A stretch of 64,000 bases of DNA from Diphasiastrum complanatum (Eukaryota > Streptophyta > Lycopodiopsida > Lycopodiales > Lycopodiaceae), in assembly GCA_029204225.1 (NCBI GenBank), contig CM055092.1, forward strand, positions 74,910,383-74,974,382, given 5' to 3'. Below are positions 35,308 to 47,201 of this stretch, one piece after another (the first letter of the stretch is position 1; each line of letters begins with the position of its first letter). Both the position numbers and the translations under genes were made by a program. The notes under the pieces were generated by a model. The model made no database searches. It was not told where the DNA came from and saw only the letters and a program-made list of their open reading frames with translations.

Positions 35308-35903
35308 AATGCATGTTCAATTTGTGGGCCACTATTGGAGGGTCGTCATAGCACAAATATGTTGAAAAAAGTGGTCTACGAAAATCATCACAAATACTTG
35401 GTGCTTGATCATCCTTTTCGAAGGTTGAATAGACAATTTTTTTTGGGAAGAAATAAATTCGTTAACTACACCATCACCCTTGCACATGGGAGTAGCGGAA
35501 TGACATGATGAATGACTTAAACATCAGAATGCTAATTCTTCATGGAACGAATCAATTGATAGTATGAATCGAAGTGGATTTCATAAAAATCTAAATGATC
35601 GAAATGGTATGCCTGTTGGAAAGAGATTTTTCAACTTCTTCTTTGGATATACAAATTTATCTTAAGAAGTATCAATTGTAGGACCTGTGCAGACGAGATG
35701 CCATGTTTTACCTTGAATATTTTATGAAAGTTTTGAAGGGATTTGTGAGACAAAAGACTTCATGCCAGAAGGTAGCATTGTAAAAGGTTGGCTTGTACAA
35801 GAATCTTTGTTTTATATCACCAAAATAATCTCACAATTGCATCTTGCAAGTCCAAAAATGTGGTGTAAAGAAGAAGATGAATGTTTTAAGGGTGAAGTAC
35901 TAC
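35308..35903 (+). pseudogene. CACTA transposase (TNP2-type), plus-strand middle part
   Basis: The part from 35310 reads ACSICGPLLEGRHSTNMLKK and VVYENHHKYLVLDHPFRRLN, matching CGPNIDARHSRHLNKVVYEN of the minus-strand element. A later block at 35760-35890 reads MPEGSIVKGWLVQESLFYIT KIISQLHL, the DUF4218-type signature PEGSIxxG that follows the transposase core in these elements. The reading is interrupted at 35904 by a CACTA terminus. Confidence 0.75.
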
Positions 35904-35920
35904 CACTACAAGAAAAGGTG
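35904..35920 (+). repeat. CACTA terminal inverted repeat (left end)
   Basis: CACTACAAGAAAAGGTG is the canonical En/Spm terminal sequence. It is preceded by TAC, a possible 3-bp target duplication. The matching right-hand terminus was not found up to the plus-strand transposase sequence at 38622. Confidence 0.8.
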
Positions 35921-36685
35921 ACAAATATTGCGAAAAAAAAATTTCTGCAATTTTTTTGGTCGAAATTGCGGAAAGCCAAAAAATTGCGAAATTTTTTTCG
36001 CAATTTATACCAATATGGCAGAAATTGCAAAAAATTGTCCGCAATTTCCACCGTGATGGAGAAATGACGGAATAAATTGCGAAAAACTTCTGCAATTTTT
36101 GTCGTCATCACAAAAATTGCGGAAAAAAGTGCGAAAAAGATTTTTCGCAATTTTTTGGCCGTGGCCAAAATTGCGAAAAATGTTACCATGCTAGAAATTG
36201 TAGAAAATTTTTTGCAATTTTTTCTGTCGTGGTGAAAATTGCAGACAAAATTACAAAAACAAATTTTTGCAATTTTCAGGCTATGGTAGAAATTGCGAAA
36301 AACGTTTCCGCGACAAAAATTACAGAAAAAACTACAAAAAGCTGTCCGCAATTTCTCCCATTGTAGTAGAAATTGCAAACAAAATTGCAGAAATAAATTT
36401 CCGCAATTTTTAGGCCATTGTAGAAATTGCGAAAAACTTTCCGCGGCAGAAATTACAGAAAAAATTGCAAAAACTGTTTCGCAATTTCTCTCGTCATAGT
36501 AGGGATCGCAAAGAAAACTGCGAATTTTTTTTTCGCAATTTTTAGACATGGCAGTAATTGTGAAAATTGTTACAAATTGCGGAAGATTTTCCGCAATTCC
36601 TACCATCATGGCAAGAATTGCAGAAAAAAAAAAGTTTTTGCAATATTTTGACCGTGGCAGAAATTTCGACAATTAAAAGGTTTTG
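35920..36685. repeat. Palindromic repeat array, CACTA subterminal region
   Basis: About 760 bp built from imperfect units of roughly 60-70 bp, each containing GAAATTGCGAAAAA and its complement TTTTTCGCAATTTC in alternation, separated by GGCCGTGG/CGTCATGG-like spacers. It starts just inside the CACTA terminus. CACTA elements carry short subterminal repeats that bind their transposase. The length and self-complementarity here are unusual. Frames on both strands stay open through the array only because of the repeat unit and are not called as genes. Confidence 0.8.
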
Positions 36686-36767
36686 TTCTTGTATTTGTAT
36701 ATTTTATTTTTTCATCTGTTTATTTTCTTTGACTAGCATTGATGTCCCCTTGAATAGTGTTGTCACA

Positions 36768-37435
36768 TTAATGCCTTATACAGGACCTCAATACAATTGG
36801 AGTGATTGGCAACCAATCGTGAGATTTTAGACCATGGAGTTTTCCTTTAGCTGTGAATGATGTTTGTAGTGAATGAGCAAAACTCGTTGGTGTTCTCATC
36901 TCGCAAATGACTGACCGTACGTACTTATACTCTTCTTTCGTAAAAATCCAAGGGGCTCTTGGAATATTATAGGTATTTCCATCAGGACATAATTTTGGCC
37001 AATACTCTTTTTTTGTTTTTGATTCTTGTAGATCATGCTTGGCAGAAATACTGTCTTTGTTTTCCACCGAGTATTTCCATATTGATTCACCCACATTTTT
37101 GAATATGGGCATAGGATCAAACAAGTGATTGATCAAAAGGTTATTCCAATATGGTAAACAATGAAAGATGGATAGTCTTTTCATACCATTGATTGGCTTA
37201 GTCTTGGATTCAATCCAAAGTTTGTGCCAATCTGCCACGGACATTCTCTTTGGAGGCATTCTTGTTTTTGATCTTCCTCCAAAGCCTGTTCTATGAGCAT
37301 TTCTAAATGGATGATTTTCATCATGCAAGTACTTGCGATGATTTTCATACACAACTTTGTTTAAATGACGTGAGTGGCGAGCATCAATATTTGGTCCACA
37401 AATGAGACACGCGTGATATCCAAAAGTTGTAAAAC
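36768..37435 (-). pseudogene. CACTA TNP2-type transposase, minus strand, exon C
   Basis: The exon reads TTFGYHACLICGPNIDARHS, VVYENHRKYLHDENHPFR and, near the end, TSFAHSLQTSFTAKGKLHGL KSHDW. These are conserved parts of the transposase_21/TNP2 family. The acceptor TTTTAG|G is at 37436. After about 36780 the similarity stops and the palindromic array begins, so the C-terminal DUF4218 part is missing. Confidence 0.8.
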
Positions 37436-37548
37436 CTAAAAGAATCAAATCCAATTCGTGTTATAAATAGAATTCTTTTAAAGCACAAATATTGCATGCA
37501 TAAAAAATAAATATACAAACATTACAGATGATTTCATTTTATAGTCAC

Positions 37549-38285
37549 CTGAACAATCGCCTAATCCTGGATAGTCATGCATAGTCCACATTAACATCGC
37601 ACACAACAAAAATGTTTTGTCTTGAAGTGGACGTGAGATGTCATATGCTTGGACTCCCTTCCATAGTAGTTCTAGTTCCTCAATCAATGGTGCAAAGTAG
37701 ATATCCATATTTTTTACTTTATGTTTTCTAGGAATTAGAAGTGCTAGCATGAGATGTCCTTTTTTTATGCTTAGCCAAGGTGGAATGTTATAGTTGACCA
37801 ACACCACTGGCCAAGTAGACCACGTGCTTGGCATTTTTCCAAAGGGGTTAACCACGTCTATTGCAAGTCCAAATCTTATATTTCTTGTTTCACTTGCGAA
37901 ACATGGATATTCTTTGTCAATGTGTTTCCATGCAGGAGAGTCTGAGGGTACTCTCATAATCTCATCCGAAGAACGATGACTAGCATGCCAATTCACAAGT
38001 TCTGCAAGAGACTTGCAATGAAACAATCGTTGCAATCGTGGGATTATTGGAAAGTGTCGTAACACCTTGCATGGGATAGTGGTCCCTTGTAAGTCATCTC
38101 GATATCGAGGAGTATCGCATATAGGACAAGCTTTTAACCCTCGATACTCACCACGATATAAGATGCAATCTTTTGGACAAGCATGATGCAATGTATAGTC
38201 CATTCCCATTGCACTCAACATTTTTCGTGCCTCACCTCTTGTCTCTAACATAGTGTTTCCTTCTGGGAGTAGTTTGCGCAATAAC
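37549..38285 (-). pseudogene. CACTA TNP2-type transposase, minus strand, exon B
   Basis: The exon encodes LLRKLLPEGNTMLETRGEAR, the Cys-rich block HHACPKDCILYRGEY...ACPICDTPRY, FPIIPRLQRLFHC, NIRFGLAIDVVNPFGKMPST and AMLMWTMHDYPGLGDCSG. These are in the order and spacing of En/Spm transposases, which bind the terminal repeats and cut the element. The acceptor GTACAG|G is at 38286 and the donor CAG|GTGACT at 37548. This exon has no stop or frameshift. Confidence 0.9.
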
Positions 38286-38403
38286 CTGTACATAATGAAA
38301 TGAATTTTCATAATATAAAATAAAAGATCATTTAGCCAACTAAAACATTTGACTTGAACAACACATCTATTAAATTCTTTAAAAAAATCTCAATCTTATT
38401 TAC

Positions 38404-38579
38404 CCAAATAAGGATGTAACACTTGCATCACTCCATTTATATTTTGCTTGGAGGTTCAATATAAGCAACGAAGCGGCCAAACAAGATGTCTTTGCTCCAA
38501 GATATAATGGTGTGTTTGATTTTTCTCTCAATTTTTTTTCCTCAGCACTAATAAATGATTCGCTATCATGTTCAGTGAA
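38404..38579 (-). pseudogene. CACTA TNP2-type transposase, minus strand, exon A
   Basis: The exon reads FTEHDSESFISAEEKKLREK, PLYLGAKTSCLAASLLILNL and KYKWSDASVTSLFG, the N-terminal block of TNP2 proteins (consensus-like LYxGxK...LKxxxxWSDxS). The acceptor ATTTTAG|TTC is at 38580 and the donor GG|GTAAAT at 38403. It joins exon B in frame (SLFG|LLRKLLPEG). Plus-strand transposase sequence begins only about 40 bp to the right. Confidence 0.8.
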
Positions 38580-38621
38580 CTAAAATGTGGGCATAACAAA
38601 TATCTAATCCTAACATTGGTA

Positions 38622-38988
38622 AATGTGTAGGTATTTTTTCAACTAGATCGACTAAACAAAGATTGGTGGTATGTTATTCAAATTAAGCCACGCTCAAGAC
38701 ATGTATTCAAAAATGCATATGTTGAGAATGAAATGGAAGATCTAAATTTAGACAACACAAGTATATCGAAGATGTACATATACCTTCGAGTTTTATAAAT
38801 ATTGAAAACCCGAGAATCGATTCTCATGATTCCGACAACTCAGATGATGAAGAAGACAACAATGATTCTTTGCATGAGGACAATATTGAGAGAGGTTTTG
38901 ATTTCGATAGTGATGATGAAAATCATCTTAGCGGAGATAAGTTGCAAGATGTATTGGCTGATGAATTTGAATCTTGCGATGATGAATA
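38622..38988 (+). pseudogene. CACTA transposase C-terminus (DUF4216-like) with acidic tail, plus strand
   Basis: After an AG near 38628 the plus strand reads QLDRLNKDWWYVIQIKPRSR, the DUF4216-type block at the C-terminus of CACTA transposases. A frameshift follows. Then comes an acidic tail, DSHDSDNSDDEEDNNDS then FDFDSDDENHLSGDKLQD, ending with a stop at 38986-38988. It is the likely continuation of the plus-strand pieces at 34076-35903, now separated from them by the minus-strand CACTA element. Confidence 0.7.
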
Positions 38989-41243
38989 AAGTTTGTACAT
39001 GTCACAAATAATTTTGTCATAAAATGATCCATTATGGTCAATAGATATTGTTTTCAAATTAAAATTATTATATTTTTCTACGATGTTGCATTTCTAAAGT
39101 TTCATTTCAAACGCATCTCGCAATCACTTAGAATTAGAAAAATTTATCAATATTAATAGATGTGTGAACTAATTGAAAGATATATGTGTTGATTATTTAT
39201 ATTATATAATAAAAAAACATCTTCTTTGAGATAATAATACACTTTGCCACAATATTATTCGACTATTCATTGATCTTTGCAAACACACAAAGGTGTATAA
39301 CATTGCAATTCTTTTATCGACAAATTAGCTTAACAAGCTACCACACGGCTCTCAAATGTAAAGTACTTAGCATCCTTTCATATGCATATTAAGCTCACAT
39401 TGTCAAATTTGATTAAAAATTTTTCTCAATATAGAAACACATCATAATGTCTATAAATACATAAGATAGCATGTAATATTCAACTGATAGTAACTTTAAT
39501 TTGTCAGAGCATAATAATTTGAGATAATGATCATTTAATTTTTAAACCACATTTTATTATAAGTATACACCTATTCAAAATACAAAAAAAAAATCTTCCT
39601 TTTTTACCACACCGGTTTATTTTCATTACTTTGTTAAAGTTGCCAGAATCAATGGAAAATGAATAAAATTTGGTTCCGGGTACTCTTTGATATTCGACAC
39701 ACTTGTTTTTCAATTGAATATAGAGCTACCTCCCAAAAATTACGACCTTATTCCATTCATTCACTTTAACAACTATCTGAAAAGCTTTAATTTGTCCAAT
39801 CTTAAAGATCAAAATCATTTAAGATAAGTCCATCGGTGCACACCGAGTCCAAAAGGAAGAACCGAAAATATCATTTAACTCAATTAACTGGGAATATTGT
39901 TACTCTAGAGTTAAACCGATAAAAAACACAGTACCAGGGACCCAAAATTCACATTAACTGGGTACTTGCCTGAGAACAGTACCACTAACATCGTTTTGTC
40001 AAGATTGATTCAGAAAAATTCAAACCGATTGATACAAGTCGATAGAAAAACAACGGTAATAAGTTCTCAAAAAACTAGTAACTGTCCAGTTGATAAGGCT
40101 TCAAGCATGCATATTGTCCACAGAGAAGAAAAAAAAACAAGTTCTTTCTACCTCTTATTGGAAAACCATATCCGAAACCGAGTTTACTGCATTGATACAC
40201 ATGCCCAAAGGAATCAAAATTCCTCTCATTGGAAGCTGGTAACTCAAATTTTTCGAGTCTCCAAAATCACTTTTGGAAATGATATTTGAAGTCACTACAT
40301 GTCAAGCTCTTAAAATCTCGATTGACCAGCATGCACACACCTGCAATTCTACAATTGCGGTCCCTCAACTTTAAAATACCCAAAAAGCTTATTCTAGATA
40401 AAAACCCCAAAAGGCCTCTCATAACCTAAAAAAATTTAGGTATTGCACTACAGCCGTCAACCACCCAAAAAGGGAGGCAGCCCTGTCATGACCTCCATCG
40501 AGAGAGAGAGAGGGAGAGAGATCTATCTCACAGGAAAGGAGAATTTTTGAACGTCGGTTTACTGGATCCAAACCCAGATCACAGCTTCATTCCAATGTCC
40601 ACTATCAACACCGGCCTCTACGCTCTACTGCCCACAAGAATAGGGATCTCAGCTCTCAGCAACATGTGATTATCCTCAGCAATGAATAGTGCCAGACAGG
40701 ATTAGGGGGCGACGCTCAACATGCCTCCAATTCATCAGTTTGTTTGCAAGGCAGCATTCCTCATGTACAAACGGATGTTCCAGCAATTTGCAATTTAGTA
40801 AAGCAAGTTTACATCATTTCTACTATGCTTGCCTGTCAGCGGCCTTTTCTAACCTCTCTATAGTTTGAAAAGAGGTTTCAAAAACGAGTTCTCTGTCATG
40901 CATAACTCTTCTGCAGGATTATTCTCTGTACTCCATGCTAACAAGCATTATTGCGACTCTCTCAACCTTTGCTTTAATCTGAGAGGTTTCAAGCCTCACC
41001 AAATCAGATTTTGCTAAGATTGAGAGGAAAGAGGTTTGTCAGTCAAACCTCTTCGAGTACTCCATATGTCTCAATTAGAGTGTCTGGGTCCTCTCAAGGT
41101 CATTAGTCACCAACAGGCCTTGACTTGGAATAAAATCTAGGCGTGACCAATAATCTCGAACACTGGAGGGTTGGTCTACCATATTAGGACTATTCCAGGT
41201 CCTTAACCAAATATGGCCATAACAAATACTATCCAAAAAGTAT
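38989..41243. other. No gene recognised
   Basis: AT-rich sequence with a small (GA) patch at 40500-40520. The minus frame at 41075-41311 reads smoothly (SICYGHIWLRTWNSPNMVDQ) but no family was identified. It may be decayed 3' sequence of copia element E. Confidence 0.5.
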
Positions 41244-41546
41244 TCAATTAGAGTAGACTCTCCAATGATCACCACCCTTGCAAGATGCACACTTGAATAG
41301 ACAATTTGCATGCAATACCTTTGTCATTGAGGACCTCCTTGGAACTTTCATGCTTTGAGGCTGATCCTCAAGATCTTCCTCTTGTTGATGCTCTTCCTCA
41401 ATGCTAGCAAGATCACACTTTGCTAAGATCCCCACTTGAGTGATCTCCTCCTTTGCCAAGCTCACATTCTCAAAAGCAATATTAGCTTCCAATTTAAACA
41501 ATCTTCCATGTTTAAATCCTTTTGCAATGCAAACATCATTATTCAA
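41244..41546 (-). pseudogene. Copia element E: region between protease and integrase, with unknown extension
   Basis: The frame begins VCIAKGFKHGRLFKLEANIA, the motif just before the pre-integrase domain of copia elements (element C has GKRQGKLFKLDACV). The rest is a Glu-rich linker (EEEHQQEEDLEDQPQ) with no integrase core. The reading's upstream half lies at 45967-46108, on the other side of copia element B. Confidence 0.65.
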
Positions 41547-41574
41547 AATCGAACAAACTCCATGTTTTTGTTTG

Positions 41575-42395
41575 TGAAGAAAACATGAGTTTCTACTTCT
41601 TCAAAGCTTTAATATTTTTCTATCTTTCCTTACAGTTTTTTGGGCTAGGCCGACATATCGGATGAGGACGACACTGGCAAATCGGGCATCCACAAGCCAA
41701 CCCCAAGACGAGTTATCGGGCATGGACGAACTATCGAACCTCAGCTACTCGGGCGTGAAGTTTTCAAACTATCACAATCCACCACTGCCATGCAACGCTA
41801 ACAAAGATGTAGTTAACAAATGTTTAGCTAAACTTTTAGCTAATCAAATCTTGTAATTAAATCCAGTATAATATATGTATTGAATAGACAAGAGTAGAAT
41901 AGAGCCCTGAACGCAACACTCAGTGAGGTGCGTATCAAGAAATTAATATAATTCTAGCAGTAGCTAGTTCATTCATGAGAGAGAGCACCTCTCTCACGCC
42001 GACGCGCTGACCTGGAAAATAGACAACACTTAAACAATATTACTGATGTATACTCGATTTTGATAATACAGACGAGTTACAATTTTTGGCTCAATGTGCA
42101 CAATCTCTGAATGTTGTGATCTTATTCAATTTATCAGTAGATATATTTTTGTTGTCATTAGACATTATCTGTTGTTTATAAATTCATAGTCAGATTAGTA
42201 GTAGCTATCTGCTATTTGAAGGATGATTGATCGCAATTTGATGCAATAGTTTTGTCCGACAGATTGACTCCATATGAGCTCAAGCTGAAATCGTTGCGTG
42301 AGTTAGAATCGTCAGATTTCAATAAAAGGGTAGAAGAACGTCCAAATTGACAGATTCCCAATAGTGGACGCAGAGCGACTTGTAATATTCCAGCA
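41575..42395 (+). repeat. Copia B 5' LTR (821 bp)
   Basis: It starts TGAAGAAAACATGAGTTTC and ends ATATTCCAGCA. The partner 45152-45966 (815 bp) is readily aligned over its length but with many substitutions, so the insertion is older than copia C. Confidence 0.9.
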
Positions 42396-42396
42396 G

Positions 42397-42408
42397 TGGT
42401 ATCAGAGC
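42397..42408 (+). other. Copia B primer-binding site
   Basis: TGGTATCAGAGC, complementary to the 3' end of the plant initiator Met tRNA, lies one base after the 5' LTR. Confidence 0.85.
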
Positions 42409-42499
42409 AAGACACACAACATCCAATCAAAGATATGCACAGTACTTGAAGTAGACAGGTCGAATTTCTTGGCCTGAAAATTGAAGACATCGCTCATCC

Positions 42500-42990
42500 T
42501 AAGAGGAGAAGTGTTATGGTTGTGGGTAGATGGCACCGAAGAGATGCAGTTCAACACAGGCAAAGATCTTCGAGAATGGAAAGAGAAGTGACAAAGTAGT
42601 AGCTGTCATCTCCTCTTCCATCAAAGACAACATTATTTTTTACCTCACATCAATCTCTAATGCCAGAGAGATGTGGGATACACTCATCAGCAGATTTCAG
42701 ACCAAATCGTGAGGAGGATTTGCTTACCTATCTAAGATGGGATGGCAAAAATCTCACCAACTTCATCAAGAAGATGAAGAATCTGTTCCTATCGCTACAC
42801 AATGTCGGAATAGAGCATGTAGTCTCACAAGAGAAGTAGCTCAGCTACCTACAACGCTCCTTACAATGATCGTTCTAGACAACCCGAATCGTATTGGCTA
42901 AAAATCTGACAATGACCTTCGACAAAGCAGTCGTCGACATCAAGGAATAAGTCAAAGCCAAAGAGCACTACGATGACAAGAATGAGTCTA
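42500..42990 (+). pseudogene. Copia B gag remnant
   Basis: The reading is LWLWVDGTEEMQFNTGKDLR, a frameshift, then DKVVAVISSSIKDNIIFYLT, SISNAREMWDTLISRFQTKS and a stop at 42710. Further weak gag sequence extends to about 42990. The copia A gag shows the same blocks. Confidence 0.75.
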
Positions 42991-43018
42991 ATCAAGCTCT
43001 CTATAACAATAGAGACCA

Positions 43019-43692
43019 GTGAAAGAAAGGCTCAACCTAAGAGGGAGTCGACAAGTAGGATATTACATCACATTTATCGATGATTACAGTAAGTTTATTG
43101 TCGTTTACTTCATCCACAACAAATCTGAATCTCTTGACAAGTTTATAGAATATGTGAATTGGGCTGATAAGTGGATGGAGAAGAAAGTCAAGCATATTAG
43201 AACTGACAGAGGAGGAGGATATCTCTCCAACTAATTTACCAACTTTTGTAAAAATCGAGACATCCTTCACTAGAAAACATCAGCCTATACATCACAACAT
43301 AATGGTGTGACTGAGAGGAAAAACTAAACTCTTATGGAAGCTGAAAGATCCATGATGGCCTACTCAAAGGCATCAAAATCACTATGGGCTGAGGCAGTAG
43401 CTACAGCCACCTACCTACAGAACATGACATGCAAATCGAGCCTTGCTCACACCACCCCACATGGAACAGCAAGCCGAATCTGGCTCATGTTCGAATCTTT
43501 AGATGTGTAACATACACACACATACCAGATAAGAAGAGGAAGAAGTTGGATGAAAAGGTGGAGCAAGGATTTTTGGTTGGCTATGATATACATTCTGCAT
43601 ATTACAGAATATACATGCCTCAAACCAATGAAGTGAAGACCGTTAGAGACGTCAGATTCGATGAGACAAAAACAATGGCTGAGGAAGATTGA
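43019..43692 (+). pseudogene. Copia B integrase
   Basis: The reading is YYITFIDDYSKFIVVYFIHN, KHIRTDRGGGYLSN, stop, YTSQHNGVTERKN, stop, TLMEAERSMMAYSKASKSLW, then after a frameshift LAHVRIFRCVTYTHIPDKKR and EQGFLVGYDIHSAYYRIYMP. The core D,D,E residues are present but interrupted by stops. The HHCC part is missing. Confidence 0.85.
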
Positions 43693-43714
43693 TCATCTAT
43701 AAAGTCCTTAGCAG

Positions 43715-44670
43715 ATAGTACTATGACCTGCAAGAGTAAGTGGGTTTACAAGCACAAGTATGGACCAGACGGCAATGTACTAGGATACAAACCAGGCTAG
43801 TTGTAAAAGGCTTCTCAGAAAGGTATGACATTGACTATACAGAGACATTTTCTCCTGTTGTGAAGCACACATCTCTACGCATATTGTTTGCATATGCAGC
43901 TGCCTACTAAGATCCACATCGTAGATGAGAAGACAACATTTCTACATGGCAATCTCAATGAAGTAGTCTACATGGACCAGCCACTAGGTTTTACCTGCAA
44001 GTCACTTGCTGACTATGCTTGTCGAATGCACAGAAGCATCTATGGACTGAAGCAGTCCTCTAGGCAGTGGTACAAGAAGAAGGATCACACACTTAGATCC
44101 TTGGACTTCCAGCCTTTAATAACTGACTACAACGTTTATATGAAAGTCATAAATGGAGAGATCATCATAATCGGTGTCTATGTAGATGACACATTGATTC
44201 TGTCATGGAGCGACAACCTGATTGCATAGGTAAAGGCAGATATTTCAAAGCACTTCGAAATATCGGACCTAGGAGAAGCAAAGTGCTACTTGGGTTTACA
44301 GATCGACAGAGATCTTTAGGCTGGGAGATTGTATCTACACTAGTCAAGATACATTCAGAAGATCATTGATGATTTCGACATGACAAATTGTAATGGAGTA
44401 GATACTCCAATAGTTTCTGGCACAATGCTGACAAATGAAGACTGTCTCAGAGACGAAGCAGAACGACAAGCAATGGAGCATAAGCCTTATAGAAGGCTTA
44501 TCGGTTCTATGATGTACTTGGTAGACAATACATGGCCAAACATTGCTTACGCAATGTTCAGATTGAGCCAATTCAATATCAATTCAGGTTTAACACACTG
44601 GAAGATTGCCAAGAAGATTCTGCAATACTTGCAGAACACAAAGGACTATGGCCTATCCTATTGTCGAGAT
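43715..44670 (+). pseudogene. Copia B reverse transcriptase
   Basis: The reading runs through [77 protein letters not shown] and VYVDDTLILSW (catalytic box near 44183). It continues through YRRLIGSMMYLVDNTWPNIA. Stops near 43800, 44227 and 44318 and frameshifts disable it. Confidence 0.9.
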
Positions 44671-45138
44671 TGAATCCTACAGTGGTGCAAGCTGGGCATC
44701 CCTGAAAGATGATAGTAAAAGCATCTCAGGAGGATGCACCATAGCAACCGATGCAGCTGTTATTTGGATTAGTAGAAAATAAACAATAATTGCCCAATTA
44801 TCCTGCGAGGCAGAATATGTTGTTGTAGCCAAGATGGCTAGTGAGCTGACATGGCTCAGACAGTTCGTAGGGGGACTAGGACAGAGCACTGATGAACCAT
44901 TGATCCTATACATAGACAAAACATCTGCTATTCATCTGACAAAAGACCCAGTGTTTCATTCCAGAATAAAACACATCACCATCAAGTATCACTTAAACAT
45001 GGATCTGGTTGAGAAGGATGAGCTGAAAACCACCTTCATACCGACAAAGCAGATGGTAGCTAATATCTTCACGAAGCCTCTAGACAAGGCAATGTTTGAG
45101 AGACAAAGGTCAAGCTTGGAAATTAGCAAAATACCCGC
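44660..45138 (+). pseudogene. Copia B RNase H
   Basis: After a small frameshift the plus strand reads ESYSGASWASLKDDSKSISG, SCEAEYVVVAKMASELTWLR, DKTSAIHLTKDPVFHSRIKH and MVANIFTKPLDKAMF, the RNase H end of copia pol. The polypurine tract follows directly. Confidence 0.85.
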
Positions 45139-45151
45139 TTTGAGAGGGAGC

Positions 45152-45966
45152 TGAAAAAACTTTGAGTTTCTACTTCATCAAAGCTTTAGTATTTTTATGT
45201 CTCTCCTTACAGTTTTTTGGGTTAGGCCAACATATTAGATGAGGACGACACCAACAAATCAAGCATCCACAAGCCAAGCCCAAGACGAGTTATCGGCATG
45301 GATGAACTATCAGACCTCAACTACTCGGGCGTGAAGTTTTCAAACTATCACGATCCACCGTCGCCATGCAACGTTAACAAAGATGTAGTTAAAGGATGTT
45401 TAACCAAACTTTTAGCTAATCAAATCTTGTAATTTAATCCAGTATGATATATGTGTTGGATAGACAAGAGTAGAATAGAGTCCTGAATGCAACACTTAGT
45501 GAGGTGCGTATTAAGAAACCATATAGTTCTCGCAGTAGCCAGTTCATTCGTGAGAAAGAACACCTCTCTCCCGCCAACGCGCTGATTTGGGAAACATACA
45601 ACACTCAAACAATATAACTGACGTATGTTCGATTTTGATAATACAGACGAGTTACAATTTTCTGTTCAATGTGCGCAATCTTTGAATGTTGTGAGGCTTA
45701 TTCAATTTATCAGTAGGTATATTTCCGTTGTCATTAGATATTATCTGCTGTTCATAAATTCATAGTCAGATTAGCAGTAGCTATCTGCTATTCGAAGGAT
45801 GACTAATCGCGGTTTGAAGCAGTAGCTTCGTCCGGCAGATCGTCTCCATCTGAGCTCAAGCTAGAATCGTCGCCTGAGTTAGAGTTATTTCAATAAAAGG
45901 GCAAAAGAACATCTGGATTGACGGATTCCCAATAGTGGACGCAGAGCGACTCATAAGATTTCAACA
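45152..45966 (+). repeat. Copia B 3' LTR (815 bp)
   Basis: It is preceded by TTTGAGAGGGAGC (45139-45151), starts TGAAAAAACTTTGAGTTTC and ends AAGATTTCAACA before ATTTG. Confidence 0.9.
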
Positions 45967-46108
45967 ATTTGCTCTCCTCTAGTGCATTTTGCCTCTTGTA
46001 GCATTTGGATGCAAAGTGGCCCTTTTTGCCACACAAGTAGCACTTGAATCTTGACACATTCTTCCTTCCACTAGCCATGGAAAAACTATTGTGGTACACA
46101 ATGTACAC
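45967..46108 (-). pseudogene. Copia element E: gag zinc knuckle
   Basis: The minus strand reads MASGRKNVSRFKCYLCGKKG HFASKCYKRQNALEESK. CxxCxxxxHxxxxC is the retroviral-type zinc knuckle of gag. The reading is cut at 45967 by copia B and its continuation is at 41546-41244. Confidence 0.8.
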
Positions 46109-47201
46109 ACATGTGAGTTGTGATTAAAAGTGAAAACCAAGGTTTTTTCAACTTTATAGTGACTTACACAAAGTTATATCAAGATCCACAAAGGTCTTGA
46201 TCACTATCTATTTCACTCTCCTCACCAATGTCAATAATGCTTGGAAAAGCTCTCTTGCCTAAATCACCAAGAATAAAGCACTCAAGCTTGAGCTAAAAAT
46301 CAAATTTCTCAGATCCAAACACTACTTCTAGACTCACTTAGGTCTAATTCACTCTTTCCTTGAGAGCCGGTAAGGATCAAAAGAGATTTGAAGCTAGACT
46401 ACTTGCAAAATTTTCACTCTAATGACTGCTCTTGAGAAAATCAATGAACACAAAGTAGATTGAACTTCTCAACCCTCCCTAAGTTCTTTTACAAAAAGTT
46501 TCCACTAGAAACTTACTTGAAATGCACAAAGATCTAAGTATCAAGATCCCCTTGATCTTGATTCAAAAGAACTTTTTTGGAAGGTTTCTACAAAACAAAG
46601 CTTAAGAAAATTGGTTTTGATTTGGACCTAGAAACTCACAAAAGTTTCACTTGTCTTGATTACCTCAAATTTGACTTATAGTCCTCTCTTTGGACTTCTA
46701 GTCACAGTTGTTACACTCCCTCACAAAGATGAAATAAAGATTAGATGAGATTTTATCAAAGACTTATCAAATCCTAGCAATTTTCACCATTTTTGGACAA
46801 AAACATGACTAAATCTCACTCACACTTCTTGGTGTACTTTCAAGACCTGTAAAACAAATTTAGAGGACCTGATTTCAGCCTAGTTAATTAGATCTCATGA
46901 TCCTAGGTCAAATCTAATCAATGGCACTCACACTTGGTGGCTTTTCCTAAGATTAGCTTCAAAAATCTCGTCAAGAACTCAGAAATTTAATTTTTAGTGA
47001 TCAAATGAATATCATGCAATAAATGTACGTTCAGAGGTGCCCATTTGTGTGAAAAATACAGATTTGGATCCCTACCAAGTTTGGAATTAAATCCCCTCAC
47101 CAAAATCAAGATTCTAGCTCACCCTCTCAATACTAGTTTTTAGCACCAAAACTTGCTAAAAATGGATTTGTTGTTGATCATTGGATTATGCTCTTGTACT
47201 T
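46109..47201 (-). other. Copia E leader region, no gene readable
   Basis: Between the primer-binding site (47202-47214) and the zinc knuckle there should be a leader and gag. Only fragments without motifs were readable, so gag is largely decayed or deleted. Confidence 0.4.

Larger units (their letters stand above)
41575..45966 (+). mobile_element. Copia element B, 4392 bp, with both LTRs
   Basis: LTRs at 41575-42395 and 45152-45966, primer-binding site at 42397 and polypurine tract at 45139-45151 define the element. The flanks GTTTG (41570-41574) and ATTTG (45967-45971) are a 5-bp target duplication with one change. The interior has gag, integrase, RT and RNase H with many stops. Zinc knuckle, protease and pre-integrase are deleted. 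It is inserted within older copia element E. Identical tract sequence and similar gag place it with copia A. Confidence 0.9.

Noticed and set aside
35812-36672. Long minus-strand open frame (286 codons) and several plus frames across the palindromic array
   Set aside because: The frame is open because the repeat unit lacks stops in that phase. The product is a repetitive Asn/Cys/Lys/Phe string that is equally open on the other strand and has no family motif.
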